From Entophlyctis helioformis (taxonomy: Eukaryota > Chytridiomycota > Chytridiomycetes > Chytridiales > Chytriomycetaceae), in assembly GCA_025526915.1 (NCBI GenBank), contig JAHLKH010000010.1, positions 124,001 to 188,000 on the forward strand: 64,000 bases of DNA. The letters are read 5' to 3'. Shown piece after piece: positions 35,489 to 46,584 of this stretch; positions within the stretch are counted from its first letter, which is position 1; each line of letters starts with the position of its first letter. A model generated the notes under the pieces. The model saw only the letters and a program-made list of their open reading frames with translations. It searched no databases and had not been told where the DNA came from. The position numbers were made by a program, and so were the translations under genes.

Positions 35489-35547
35489 TCGGGCATTTTG
35501 CGACCACCTTTGCTTTATCGCGTTCAACAAAAACAGGCTTTTTCTTA

Positions 35548-38180
35548 ATGCCAGCACTACCAAACGAGCTTGTGCTGCACGTCCTTGCCCATGCAGACCC
35601 GCAGACCGTCACTCGCTGCGAGCAGACATGCCGCCAATGGCGCAGCCTGTCGCTCTCGCACGACACGGCCGTCTGGCTGCCGCTGCTCGTCTCGCACGTC
35701 TACAGCCGCATGATCATACCGCCCGCTGTCACTCACCCGGCCCAGTCTGCCACGCACGATGACTGGGCCACCAACGCTGACCCAGCCAAAACGCACTCGC
35801 ACTTACCGCCAGCTGGCATCCGAGACGGCTGCCTTTGTGCATGCGATCAGGCCCGTCCACGGCGAGTCGTGGAAGAGCATCCTCAGGCTGTGGTACTCGT
35901 GGAGCCGGCCGTCGCTGCCGCTCAAGGGCGGCAACCGCTGGGGCGGCGGCATCGAGCCAGCGGTGCTGGTCAGCCCGCTGCGATCGCATTCGCCATCGCG
36001 GCCTTATCGCCGCAATCGCAGCCATGGATGGCATCATCGCCGCCGTCGACATCACCCTCGCACGGCCGTCTGCCGGTGACGTCTGCGCTGTCTGCCGCGC
36101 TGCGTCCCACGGCCGGCGTTCCGTCGCTGCATTCTCACGGGCTGCAAGCAACCGCGCCAGAAGCTTTGTCGATGCCGCTGCCTGTCGCACCACCACCACC
36201 ACAGCACCCGGCGTTGCCTGTGTGGACGTTGGGCAGTCGTCACGTGGTCGCAGATGCGCATCGCAACTTGAACGCGCCACTGGCTGTGCCACATGGCCAG
36301 GCTGTGTCGCCCGAGACGGCCTTTGGATCGCCCCTGTCAGACACGTCGGCTGCCAGCATGGACACCAGCCCAGACGACTTTGTGGCCGCTGACACACGCC
36401 GTGCCGACACGCCAGCCGACGTGCTGTTTCGCATCAAGGCGGCTCGCATCGGCACGGGCACCATCTCGCTGCCCATCACGTTTACAGCCGACGACGGCGG
36501 CGACTACGATGCTGACTATGGCTTCCGGCGTCGTCGCAGTCGCCGCTCTTGGGTGATCCCGTCTCCGACGTTGACGCCGCCAACGCCATCGGGGTTCCCG
36601 CCCGCCCTGAATGCCAGACTGCCACCAGCACACACGATACCCAGACAGCAGGTGTGGCTCGATAATGGTGGCACCGTCATTCGCGGTCTGGACATCTCGC
36701 CCACACCAGCGTCGTCAACAGCCTCATCGCGCATGCCGGGCAGCCAGCAGAGACCGACCCGCTTTGCATCATCACGCCCAGCCGTCCCCACAATGTGTCG
36801 GTCCGTCTGGTGCCCCAAGTGCGGTCTGATCTGTTCATGATGGAAGAGGCTGCTCCCGACAGTGCCCTCGTGACGCTGCGTATCTGGGACCCGCGTCTGC
36901 ATCCATCCGGCCCATGGATGGCTTGTGACACCAGCCCAGCGTCAGCCAGCAGCCCGCACATGGTTCGTGACGTGCACGGATGCATGCGCGTCAAGGGTCT
37001 GTGGGTGCTGCCCAACCAGGTGCGCGGTGCAGCGCTCTGCGGCCGCACGCTTGTCTGCCGCACGATGGACAGCGCGTTCATCCACGCTGGTCTGCAGGAT
37101 GCTGCTCACGAGTTCCCCGAACAGCACTGCCATGGCGTCAGGTGCTGGGTGTTGGAGGATGTGACCGAGACTGATGACATGATGGATTCATGGATGCACA
37201 CTTCGCCCGAGCTGCCGCCGCTGTTCGCGGCATCACCGACCGCTGGATCGCCAGGCACAGGCAGCCAGCAGCATCTGCACGGTCACGCCGACGTACAGGG
37301 ATCGCCCATGCGTGTCGCGTGGGAGAAGTACGATCCCTCGTGCTCGATCCAGGAAGTCGTGTGCAACGAAACAGTGGTTGTGGTGCGTCTGGTCGCATCG
37401 CAGTGGACGCCGCCCGTCGCGCCACCCCAAGACGCAGAGGATGCACCATTCAACAACGGGTTCATGGACATGCCTCCCCAGCAGCCTCCTCCCACACGTC
37501 CCGACGCCGCTCTCGTGACGGTGCTGCTATGGAGGGTGTCGGACGGATCTCTGCTGGCCGATCTCACCAGCGACATCCCCGCCTCGACGTTCATGCGCGG
37601 CTCGGGCATTTTCCGAATGACGCTCACACGATTCCATCTGGTCCTGTACAACTGGACCATCATGGCGGTCTACGATGTGCTTCAATCCATTCGCGCTTGG
37701 CGCATGACGCAGCCCGCCTATACTCGCTCTGCCACGCATGGCCCATTGGTGTCATTGCCATCATCGCCCATGACCCCGGCATCGCCGACATCGCCCATCT
37801 CGCAGGCATCAGCAGCAGCGGGCAGACGCGCGGCACCGCCCATCTCGGGCCTGTGCTCCATGTCGCGTCTGCCGTATGTGGGCCGCCCCGTGCGCATCGA
37901 TGTCAGCGACGACGCCGCAGTGATCCTGCTTGCACCCATCCACCAGCGCGGCGAGATCACGGTCGTTGATATGGGCCGCGGTACATGCACCACATACCTG
38001 CTGAGCGACGGGTTCGCCGAAGGTGCGCATGGACGCCATGGGTCGCTTGCTGGTCGGTCGCCTGTCGGCGTGTGGCTCGTGGCGGATCTTGTGCACACCG
38101 GCCATCCTCGTCACTGTCAGAGCGGCTCGAGCGAGCTGGCTGACCGGCTGTCTGTCACCTGGCAGAGCATCCCGCTGTAG
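35548..38180 (+). CDS. F-box protein with frame breaks, possibly decayed
   Basis: Likely SCF ubiquitin-ligase adaptor. The N-terminus is an F-box (LPNELVLHVLAHADPQTVTRCEQTCRQWRSLS), followed after about 70 residues by SWKSILRLWYSWSRPSL, a typical F-box follow-on. The C-terminal part (36720-38180, one frame) reads as beta strands with repeated W/R-x-W patterns and could be a propeller. The likely reading frame changes several times: near 35785 (an AAAA run, where one A too many would explain it), near 35985, in 36070-36300, and near 36710. No normal GT-AG introns fit at the first two. It could be a pseudogene, or carry assembly errors. Coordinates span the whole locus. Confidence 0.6.
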
Positions 38181-38365
38181 CCGGCATGCTCGCCATGAAC
38201 GAATGAAGGGATACACAGATGGCATGATGCGGCATGGCAAGGCATCTGCTGATGCGATGTATTTGAGACTGAGAAAACGCAGCAGATCACGATCGCACGG
38301 ATACACAAGCCCAGCCGGTTGATGACGGTGAGTGCTCGCCAAGATCCAGGGGGTGGAAAGGACGT

Positions 38366-38905
38366 TCACAGGATCGTGAGGTGGACGTTGACGTTGCCGC
38401 GGGTGGCAGCAGAGTACGGGCACACCTGGTGGGCGGCCGTGACGATCTTGGTGAGCGTCTCCTTGTCCAGCGAGTCGGAGCGGACCTTGAGCTCGACCTC
38501 GAGGCCAAAGCCCGTCGGGATCGGGCCAATGTGGACGACACCCGTCACGGTCGTGTCGGCCGGCAGCGCGACCTTGAGCTGGCGGCACACGGCTCCCATG
38601 GCGCCAATGAAGCATGCCGAGTAGCCGGCAGCGAACAGCTGCTCGGGGTTGGTGTGCGGGCCGCCGGAGCCGCCGAGGCCCTTGGGCGTGACGAGCTTGA
38701 GATCGAGGATGCCGTCGCTGGACTTGACGGTGCCGGTTCTGCCGCCGTGGGCGGTTGCTTCGGCCGTGTACAGCGGCTTGAGCGACAGCGTGGTCATGAG
38801 GCGGGCGGCGGCGGCGGGAGCAGCAGCGGTGCGGGCCAGGAGCTGGGCCGTCGACGAGGCAGCGGTGGCCGTGCGGAGCGAGTTGGCGAAGGCGGTGCGG
38901 AGCAT
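38366..38905 (-). CDS. Organic hydroperoxide resistance protein (Ohr/OsmC family)
   Basis: Thiol peroxidase that reduces organic hydroperoxides. Single exon, 179 residues. Both catalytic Cys are present: one in NPEQLFAAGYSACF and one in VCPYSAATRGNV. The core starts with PLYTAEATAHGGRTG, as in bacterial Ohr (about 140 residues). The extra 45 residues at the N-terminus (start at 38905) are rich in Ala, Ser, Thr and Arg with no acidic residue, a likely mitochondrial presequence. The family is mainly bacterial but occurs in many fungi. Base use is like the neighbours, so any transfer would be old. Confidence 0.93.
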   Translation of the reverse strand: MLRTAFANSLRTATAASSTAQLLARTAAAPAAAARLMTTLSLKPLYTAEATAHGGRTGTVKSSDGILDLKLVTPKGLGGSGGPHTNPEQLFAAGYSACFIGAMGAVCRQLKVALPADTTVTGVVHIGPIPTGFGLEVELKVRSDSLDKETLTKIVTAAHQVCPYSAATRGNVNVHLTIL

Positions 38906-39046
38906 CTGGTTGGTGGTTGGTGTCGTTGCCGATCTGAAGGCAAGATACGAACAGATCTGGCCGCGATGTCCGTCCGTCCGTGCTTGTAGCCTGTCTACAG
39001 CGTGCAGACGGCAGCCAGCGACCGACCGACGGGTCTGCAAGAGGCA

Positions 39047-39052
39047 TTTATT
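39047..39052 (-). terminator. AATAAA overlapping the membrane-protein stop codon
   Basis: On the minus strand the TAA stop (39050-39048) sits inside AATAAA (39052-39047). If used, the 3' untranslated region would begin at the signal itself. Confidence 0.4.
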
Positions 39053-40992
39053 GAAACACTCGCCCCTGCATCACGGCGGTGTACGCAGTCAGGCATGTGA
39101 ACAGCGCCAGCACAAGCTGCAGCCAGTCGGTGACCACGAACCGCACGCCAAGCACCTGCTCGTTGTACGGAATGCCGAACCACGTCGCCTCGGCGGCCAT
39201 GAACGCGACATCGATTACCAGCGTGACGCCAATGCGCACCAGCAGACGCAGCCCGAAATCCAGCAGCGAGTGCGACGGGTCCACAAACACCCACAGCACA
39301 AAGAACCCGCAGAGGTTGGAGATGATGCGGGCGATGAGGTTCCATGTGCGTTTGAGTGCAAACTCGACGAGCGGCGTGGCCGGCGGGGTGTTCTCCGCGC
39401 TGTGCTGCAGCGTGAACCGTGTGTCTTCCTCGTCGATTGGAGACAGCGGTGCATCGCCCCACGGCTGTCTCAGACTGCTTTGGCGCTCCACACCGGTACT
39501 GCGTCGATCAGAATCCGGTATGTACAGTGGCGGGAGTCGGGATGTGGCTGCGTTGGATGCAGCAGCTCCTGTCGACGACTTGGAGCTGGACGGTCTGGAC
39601 GACGACGATGCTGTCGTTGTTGTGTTGTTGTTGTTGTGTCGTCGTCGCGACGTAGCTGTAGTTGACGCCAGCCGTGGGCGACTCGGTGCTTGAGATTGGC
39701 GTCGAGTTGGATGCTGCCTGTGCCTGTGTTGCGAGCGATCGGTCTTGCATGGGACTCACTTCGTCGTAGTGAAGCGGGTACGTGTCAATGTCGACGGCTC
39801 GGGATGCCTGGATGCCGATATAGCTCGACAGCCGCCCAACCGTCTTGATGATCTCTTCGACGCGCACACTGGCTTTGCGGCCAAAAGTCTGTGATCTGGA
39901 CACGCGGTGCGGCATGTATGGATCGCTGGACCGATCGTCGCTTGCTGGGTTGGAGACGCCTGCCGTGTTATAGTTGTAGTTCATGCCTGATTGCTCTGTA
40001 CCATACGACGCGAGGCCGCGCAAGGATCCGCCAACGTCTGGCGCGACTTGCGACTTTTGTTTGCGCGCTGCGTCCAATGCACGCTTGAGCTTGAAAACGC
40101 GCAAGGCCAAGAGCAGGCACTTGCGGAGTGCCATGGATGCCAGAAAGGTGCCATAGTCGGCTGTCTTGAGGATAGCGATCGTGCCGGATGCCTCAAAGTA
40201 CATGCCTTCTGCGATGACGTGCATGACCATGCGTTTGCGCACGTGCTCGTAGTCCAGCGCATCGTGGTCTTCCTCGTTGAGAGTCAGCAGACGATGCATG
40301 TATGCGGCCATGTGGTACACGGGCCATCGGATGATCGGATAAATGAGGCCGTTGGCAAGCACTTGCACGATAGCTGACTGGCCTCCCATGCCGCTTCCAA
40401 GCATGATGCATCCAATGTTGATGAGATCGATGCACAGGCCGATGATGCCGCCCAGGAGCGGAGCTCCAAACGACTTGGCAAGCCTTAGCCAAAGCGCGCC
40501 GTCTTCGAACCGCCTGTAGGTTGACGGCATGGCGATGCAGCTGGATACGAAAAGGATGAGCAGGATGTACAGGAACGGGGATGAGAAGCTGACAAAGACG
40601 GCGACGAGGACGAAAACACCGAAATTGATCATGACGCAGATGGTCATGATGGCCCACATGTGCCACGACTGCTTTCCGACGGCCGCGTTGCAGAAGGCGG
40701 ACAGGACGGCATTCAGATAGATGCCAGACAGGCCAAATAGGTAGCTGAAGACGATTGGATGCAGCCGGTTGCCCGACATGGAGTCGCCCAGACGGGGCGA
40801 TGCCGACAGATCGAATGTAACCAGGCTATCGACCAGCGAGACGCCATACGTGACGAGCAGGAATATGGCGGGTACAAACGGCGCAAGACGCAGACACGCC
40901 AGAATCAGATAGTCTGAAAGCAGCACCAAGGGACGCGCTTCAGGAGCCCGTATCGCGTCGGCGACGGTCACTGCGACTCGGCGGTGTGGCAT
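39048..40992 (-). CDS. Unrecognised multi-pass membrane protein with one frame break
   Basis: Family not recognised. The upstream frame (ATG at 40992, 494 residues to a stop at 39508) has about seven hydrophobic helices, a charged region (RALDAARKQK), and a disordered Ser/Asn-rich tail. The next frame (down to 39048) continues with a Ser/Pro-rich linker and four more helices (NLIARIISNLCGFFVLWVF and on), so the two are read as one protein of about 640 residues. The frame switch falls in or near an ACA/CAA microsatellite around 39600-39640, where an indel is easy. A TTG-started extension to 41013 was ignored. The layout resembles the protein at 20245-22672. Confidence 0.65.
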
Positions 40993-41176
40993 CCTATCCG
41001 ACGGCGAGTCCAATCAATATCTTGTAAAAGGCTTGTGCCAAGTATGCGGGACAGTGCCTTAATAGCAGTTGAGTCGTAGAGGACAGATATGTTTCCCACA
41101 AGCAGAGTCGGCGGTCGGCCCGGGCACGATCCTGGAGTGGCAGTCGCCAAATGACGTCATGCTGTATGTTTTGCAT

Positions 41177-42343
41177 TTATTGCCAATGGCTATACATGGC
41201 CTGGAGCGTGGCGTCGCTCCGCCTCGTCGTCCGCCTCGTCGGCATCGGAGCCGGGCCCGCCATGCACAGCGCCGACAGCAGCACTCCCCACCATCCGGCC
41301 CGGCGGTGTCCAAGCCGACGCGGTCGCATGACAGCGTCCTGAGCATCGCCGTCAATGTCCGTGCTGTGGCGCGCGTGGGACGACTGAGCTCCGCGGCTCG
41401 TCTCGCGAAAGAGGTCGCGCCTGGCGGATCGCTCGGCTGCTGCGCGCAGTGGATGGCCGCTGTGCATGGCACTCTGCGCAGCCACATGGCGCGCCGCATC
41501 GCCCGCATCGTCGACCAAGTCAATGTCTTTGTAGTGATGGTGCCTCTCGGCGGCAGGTGCGGCTGCCAGGTAGCTCAGCTCCGAGATATCTCCCTGGATC
41601 GACGCAAACGAGTACTGGCGGATGTCTGTCTCAGTCTCGATCATGACAATGTCGTCTTCGTCGTCTTCGTCGTCTTCGTCCTCGTCTGTGGATGCATCGA
41701 CGCCACCATGAGCGCCGACGGACCCAGATCCGCCACTCCGTGCATTGTCGTGTCCGCTCTCTTCGTCTGTGCGGTACAGCGAGTCCAAGTCGCTTGTATG
41801 GGTACGGCGGTGATCCATGCTGTCGTACTGGGCTGCGAGCCGGGACGGCTTGGATGCGGCGGTCGACCAGATGGATCTGAAGTTGCTGGCGCTGTTGTTG
41901 AGCGATGTGGCTGGCGACGCAGGCGTTGGCACAGCTTGCGATGGAGACGCAGAAGAAGTAGCAGCGGCAGCAGCAGCATCTCTGGACAGTAGAGAGAGCG
42001 AGGATGTGCGCTTGGCAATGGCGACATGCGGCGTTGTGGTTGTGGTTGTGCTGCTGGACGAGACGGCCGTGGCACTGGCTGTGCTGGCAGTGGCTTCCGA
42101 CGGAATGGCTGACTGCAGCCATGAATGCGCAGAGCTGGTGCTGCTGGCGATGCTGCCTCGGCTCTCCTCGGTCGTCAGCCGGCTGGCCGCCGACACCAGA
42201 TGCTCATGGCCCGCCATGCTGCCGTCGCAAGCGGGCTGTGCTGCAGCCCTTGTTGCCGACTCGGGACGCAGCGCAGCACTCCAGTCGTCCACAGCGAGCA
42301 TCTGGAACGCTGTCAAAGGTGGCACAGCAGCCACAAGCAGCAC
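41177..42343 (-). CDS. Unrecognised low-complexity protein, 5' end uncertain
   Basis: Not recognised. An open frame of about 388 codons is rich in Ser, Ala, Thr, Asp and Glu, with an EDEDDEDDEDD run, and ends in an Arg-rich C-terminus after a short hydrophobic patch (WWGVLLSALCMAG). There is no in-frame ATG at the 5' edge; the first clear ATG is a few codons in (QMLAVDDW). The hydrophobic run just before it (AIVLLVAAVPPLTAF) may be the end of a membrane helix from an upstream exon, or not coding. The length of the frame and its acidic composition support a real gene, but in GC-rich DNA long open frames also arise by chance. Confidence 0.45.
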   Translation of the reverse strand: MLLVAAVPPLTAFQMLAVDDWSAALRPESATRAAAQPACDGSMAGHEHLVSAASRLTTEESRGSIASSTSSAHSWLQSAIPSEATASTASATAVSSSSTTTTTTPHVAIAKRTSSLSLLSRDAAAAAATSSASPSQAVPTPASPATSLNNSASNFRSIWSTAASKPSRLAAQYDSMDHRRTHTSDLDSLYRTDEESGHDNARSGGSGSVGAHGGVDASTDEDEDDEDDEDDIVMIETETDIRQYSFASIQGDISELSYLAAAPAAERHHHYKDIDLVDDAGDAARHVAAQSAMHSGHPLRAAAERSARRDLFRETSRGAQSSHARHSTDIDGDAQDAVMRPRRLGHRRAGWWGVLLSALCMAGPAPMPTRRTTRRSDATLQAMYSHWQ

Positions 42344-42539
42344 GATCGCATCTGCGATCCATGTCGATCACTGACGATGGACGTGTTGCTGTGCAGCACT
42401 TGGATGCCTGCAGCGCGCGCAGCTATTGTCGGCGTCCAGTCGCTGGGCCCCTTGCTGCCATGCTTACAGATAAACCAGTGTCATTCGCATATGTGCACCA
42501 CCAACAACCCTTCAAGCCCTTCAAGCCAGCGGCGTCGCC

Positions 42540-44394
42540 TCATCCCGCATTGGCCATTTGCGTCATCTCGGCGACCCAGCCAGGCAGCCGCTCCATCCAT
42601 TGCGTCCCAGTGTACCACTCTACGTGCTGCAGCTGCACGTCAGAGAGCCCAGACGGCTGCTCGCTCACGACGACAAAGTGCCGGAACTGCCTCATCCGCG
42701 TTGCATGGAACCGAGCCATCGCAAAGAGGACCGCCTGGTATGTGGGTATCTTGTTTGGGAACGCGTCGTTGGCGCGAGTGCCTGGCATGGACGCCTCTGG
42801 CGCGATCTCGAGCGCCGTCATGATCCGAGCGCCAGGAGCCTTGAGCCACTCTTGCAGTATAAAGAGCCCCCGTTGTGCGCTTGGTGAGCAACATGGCCAA
42901 GTGTCAGCTGGTTTGCCGGCATCCATGCCCAAGCAAGCAGTGTATGTGGCTAGCATACCGCACAGAGGTGTCTTCGCTATGCGAGCGCGCGGCTTCCACG
43001 AGGTCTTTCAGGACAAGAGGATGGACGGCCATCTTCCAGTTTGGCTGTAACTTTAGAAAAACTTTGGTGGCCGCAGCCAGATCGGCGATGCTATCCGACA
43101 TCAGCGTGTCTGCGTTGAATGTGACAATGCCACCTGCGCGTGCCAACCGTGTTAAGCATCCGCGGCTGAATGGGCAGTCAGGCTGCATCAGAGGGCGAGA
43201 ACGTACCCAAGGGAAGGACCTGCCAGAAAAAGCCTGTGCCGAGTGGCGCGTCCAGTTGGTCGCCAAAGCATACAAACGAAACGGGGCTCCACTTGAGTGC
43301 CCACAAATTTGGAACCTCGAGCATAAAGTAGTCGAAGGAGTCCATCTACTGGCGCATGTTGGCCACGCGAATGCACGTTAATCCATGCTACAGCCGGCCA
43401 CATCGTGACGGCCGCTGTGGATTTGAGTTACCAGAGCCACGTCAAAGTCGTCGTCCTTTTGAGTCGCGCCGATCCGGTCCAGCGCCTTGACCAGCTCGTA
43501 CTTGAGCGCCAGCTGGTTTTCCGACATGAAGATTCTGTACGACTTGTCGGACAAGAGCTCAAGAGCCGACCCCTGAATGACCATGCTGTTAGCCACAACT
43601 GCAAGCGACAGCCAACGGGGTTCCTAATAGATCAGGATCAGGCACTTGCATTGTGGAGGCCGAATCGTGCCATGTGGAACTGGAGCATGGACGCGTTGAG
43701 AGCGACACGGGAGCTCCGTTGTTCGGCGACTGCAGGCGGAGAAGAGGCAAAGGAAAAGAGACTGCTGTTGGCTGCTTTGGGGATGACGATCCAGTAGATG
43801 TCCTTTGCGGGCTTGAACGGCGCTTGCGTGCCCAGACACTCGAAGAAACGGTCTGCGCCAGGCACGACGAGCATGATCATGTTGTCCCAGATCACGATGC
43901 CCGTCTGCATGTGTCTGCGTGTCAGTTGCGATGATCTCGGTCTGGGTCTGGGTATGGATCTGGTGCATGGCCAGCAGACAGCGGACGCATGGGCACCTTG
44001 TCTTTGGACTCGAGGTATGCCCGCAGCGTGTGCAATGCACCAGAGCCGCGCGCGTCGGGCGGGTCGGGCAGGGGACACTGGATGGCAGGGTCGATGCAGC
44101 GCCTGAGGATGCCGTTGAGGGCAAACGGCTTGTCGAGCATGTGTCTCAGGCACACGACGCCGCGAGCCACGACGGCGATGTTGTGCTCGAGCTGCGCTCT
44201 GAGTGCGTACGTGGTGCCGGCCATGCTGCGCACCACGCAGTCTGCCACCAGCGTGTTGTTTCCCTTTGTGAACCTGCGCAGCCGGTGCGTGTGAGCGTCT
44301 CACGCTTGCCTTGCCCTGTCTCGCACCTGTCTCACAGCAGTCTCACAGCAGTCCCACAGCAGCCAACTGACCTTGCAACGAGATCACTGGCCAT
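42540..44394 (-). CDS. Unrecognised multi-exon protein
   Basis: Not recognised. Exon 1 (44394-44372) encodes MASDLVA and joins in phase to an exon from about 44282 ([19 protein letters not shown]...[19 protein letters not shown]). The next contains [24 protein letters not shown] (from about 43906), and then [32 protein letters not shown] (about 43592). Later pieces include [28 protein letters not shown] (about 43130) and a last exon with [21 protein letters not shown], ending at 42540. Good splice sites and smooth hydrophobic patterns suggest a real globular protein. No catalytic motif was recognised. It is divergent from OLA1. Confidence 0.55.
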
Positions 44395-44426
44395 TTTCGG
44401 CTCGTCGCAAACAGTCGCAAACGGAA

Positions 44427-44708
44427 ATGTCGCTGCTTGCACAGGCCTTGGCGGCATTGACGGGACATGCCGCAGGGCCGGGCACCGCAGGCGCAGCAGG
44501 AACAGCAGGCACCGCAGGCACCGCAGGCGCAGCATCGTCGTATGCGCTGCGTCTCGGCTGCGGGCTCGCAGCGGCATGCGGCCGGCATCGGCAGCTGAGC
44601 GCCATCTCGGCTGCCGCTGCACGATCGCCGCCTCGGACCTTTTTGCGAGCACTTGCCCTCGCAAACCACAGCCAGACCCGCCTCAACCACCACCACCACC
44701 ACCAGCGA
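44427..44708 (+). other. In-frame 94-codon upstream extension of OLA1 (possible targeting presequence)
   Basis: From an ATG at 44427 the frame stays open without a stop into the standard OLA1 start at 44709. The 94 residues contain no Asp or Glu and about nine Arg, and are rich in Ala, Ser and Leu, the make-up of a mitochondrial presequence. The ATG has G at -3. It lies 32 bp from the divergent start of the neighbouring gene. Confidence 0.45.
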
Positions 44709-46480
44709 ATGCCGCCCAAGAAAGCCCAGGCCGTCGAGCGCCCCCTGCTCGGCCGCCCGTCCAACAACCTCAAGATGGGCATTGTCGGCCTGCCCAACGT
44801 CGGCAAGTCGTCCTTCTTCAACTCGCTCACCAACAGCGCCGTCCCCTCCGAGGTGCGTCGCCTGCCTGCGTCTTGATTCTGCCGGCCTGCCTCTGCCTGC
44901 GCTGGCGATCATGTGGCGGCCTGCCGCTCGGCACTGCTGCTGCTGGCGGCGCAGACACACCGCTGAGCCGGCCTGCTGCCTGCGACACACTGTGCTCACA
45001 CCCATTCGCTGCCGCCTTGCCCTGCCGACGCTGGCGTGGGCCGCCCACTTGCTACCACCACCACCACCACCGCTGCTCGCTTGCACGGCGCCGCAATCAC
45101 TCTCGGCTGGCAAAAAAACCACCTCCACAGAACTTCCCCTTCTGCACCATCGACCCGTCCGAGGCCCGTGTTGCCGTGCCCGACGAGCGCTTCGACTGGC
45201 TCGTCGAGTCGTTCAAGCCCTCCAGCAAGATCCCCGCCTACCTGACCGTCATCGACATTGCCGGTCTCGTCAAGGGTGCTGCCGAGGGTCAGGGTCTCGG
45301 CAACAACTTCCTGTCGCACATCAAGGCTGTCGACGGCATCTTCCACCTGTGCCGTGCCTTTGACGACTCCGAGGTTGTGCACGTCGAGGGTGAGGTCGAC
45401 CCCGTCCGTGATCTCCAGATCATCCACGAGGAGCTCCGTCTCAAGGACGAGGACTTTTTGACCAAGCAGGTGCGTTTGTCTGGCGCGCAGCCTCGGCGGC
45501 GTACGCATGTGTAGTGCACAGCTGGGAACGGACAGAGATTCTCTGACACTTGTCTTGCACTGGTCGCCGGCCGCAGCTTGACGGCCTCAGACGCACCGTT
45601 GCCCGCATTGGCAAGGGCGGTGGTGCCGCCGACAAGGCCAAGAAGGAGGAGTTTGAGTTCCTCAGCAAGATCACCGACTGGGTTGTCGAGCAGAAGCGCG
45701 ACGTCCGTGACGGCGACTGGAACGGCAAGGAGATCGAGTACATCAACACGCTCCACCTCCTGACTGCCAAGCCTGTCGTCTACCTCGTGAGTGGAGTGTC
45801 TGCTGTGCCGTGCCGTGCCGTGGCCACTGTACGTTTGAGGCAGGCATGTGCTGATCGCGTTTGGTGCAGTGCAACCTCTCGGAGCGCGACTACGTCCGCA
45901 AGAAGAACAAGTGGCTTCCCAAGATCAAGGCCTGGATCGACCAGAACCACCCCGGCGACCTGCTGATCCCCTTCTCGGGTATCTTTGAGAACAAGCTGTC
46001 GATGCTGGAGACTCCCGAGGCCAAGGCCGACTACCTCAAGCAGCTTCAAACTACCCACGAGGCCCCCGTTCCCGTGACCTCGGCCATGCCCAAGATCATT
46101 GTTGCCGGATACAACGCGCTCCAGCTCATCTACTGTACGTAGCATTTCGTGTCTGGCAGCGTGTTGTTGCCGGCTGCTGACCGCCCGCCAACACCCGCAC
46201 CATCCCACGCCAACCAGTCTTCACGTGCGGCCCCGTCGAGGTTCGTGCCTGGACCATCCGCAAGAACACCAAGGCTCCTCAGGCCGCCGGTGTCATTCAC
46301 ACGGACTTTGAAACGGCCTTTATTATGGCTGAAGTCATGGCCTACGCCGATCTCAAGGAGCACGGCAACGAAGCCGCTGTCAAGAGTGCCGGCAAGTACC
46401 TGTCCAAGGGCCGCGAGTACGTCGTGGTCGACGGCGACGTCATCTACTTCAAGGCCGGCCAGGTCAACAAGAAGAAGTAA
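44709..46480 (+). CDS. OLA1: Obg-like ATPase, OLA1/YchF
   Basis: Ribosome-associated P-loop ATPase of the translation and stress network. The CDS joins 44709-44852, 45131-45469, 45577-45786, 45870-46134 and 46218-46480 (406 residues, in phase). G1 is [10 protein letters not shown]3 is DIAGLVKGA, and the nucleotide-specificity motif is NLSE in place of NKxD, the mark of the ATP-preferring OLA1 subfamily. The TGS domain ends the protein ([32 protein letters not shown], and the KK-rich C-terminus). The start MPPKKAQ matches cytosolic OLA1. Upstream in-frame sequence may give a second, longer form. Confidence 0.96.
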
Positions 46481-46584
46481 ACTGTCCCTTTCCACCCCTT
46501 TCTTCTGCCCAAACCGAAATGCATGGTTGGTAGCAGTGCGCTCTTCCAGCAGCTCAGTGTGTCATAAAAAACAATGGGTGATGT

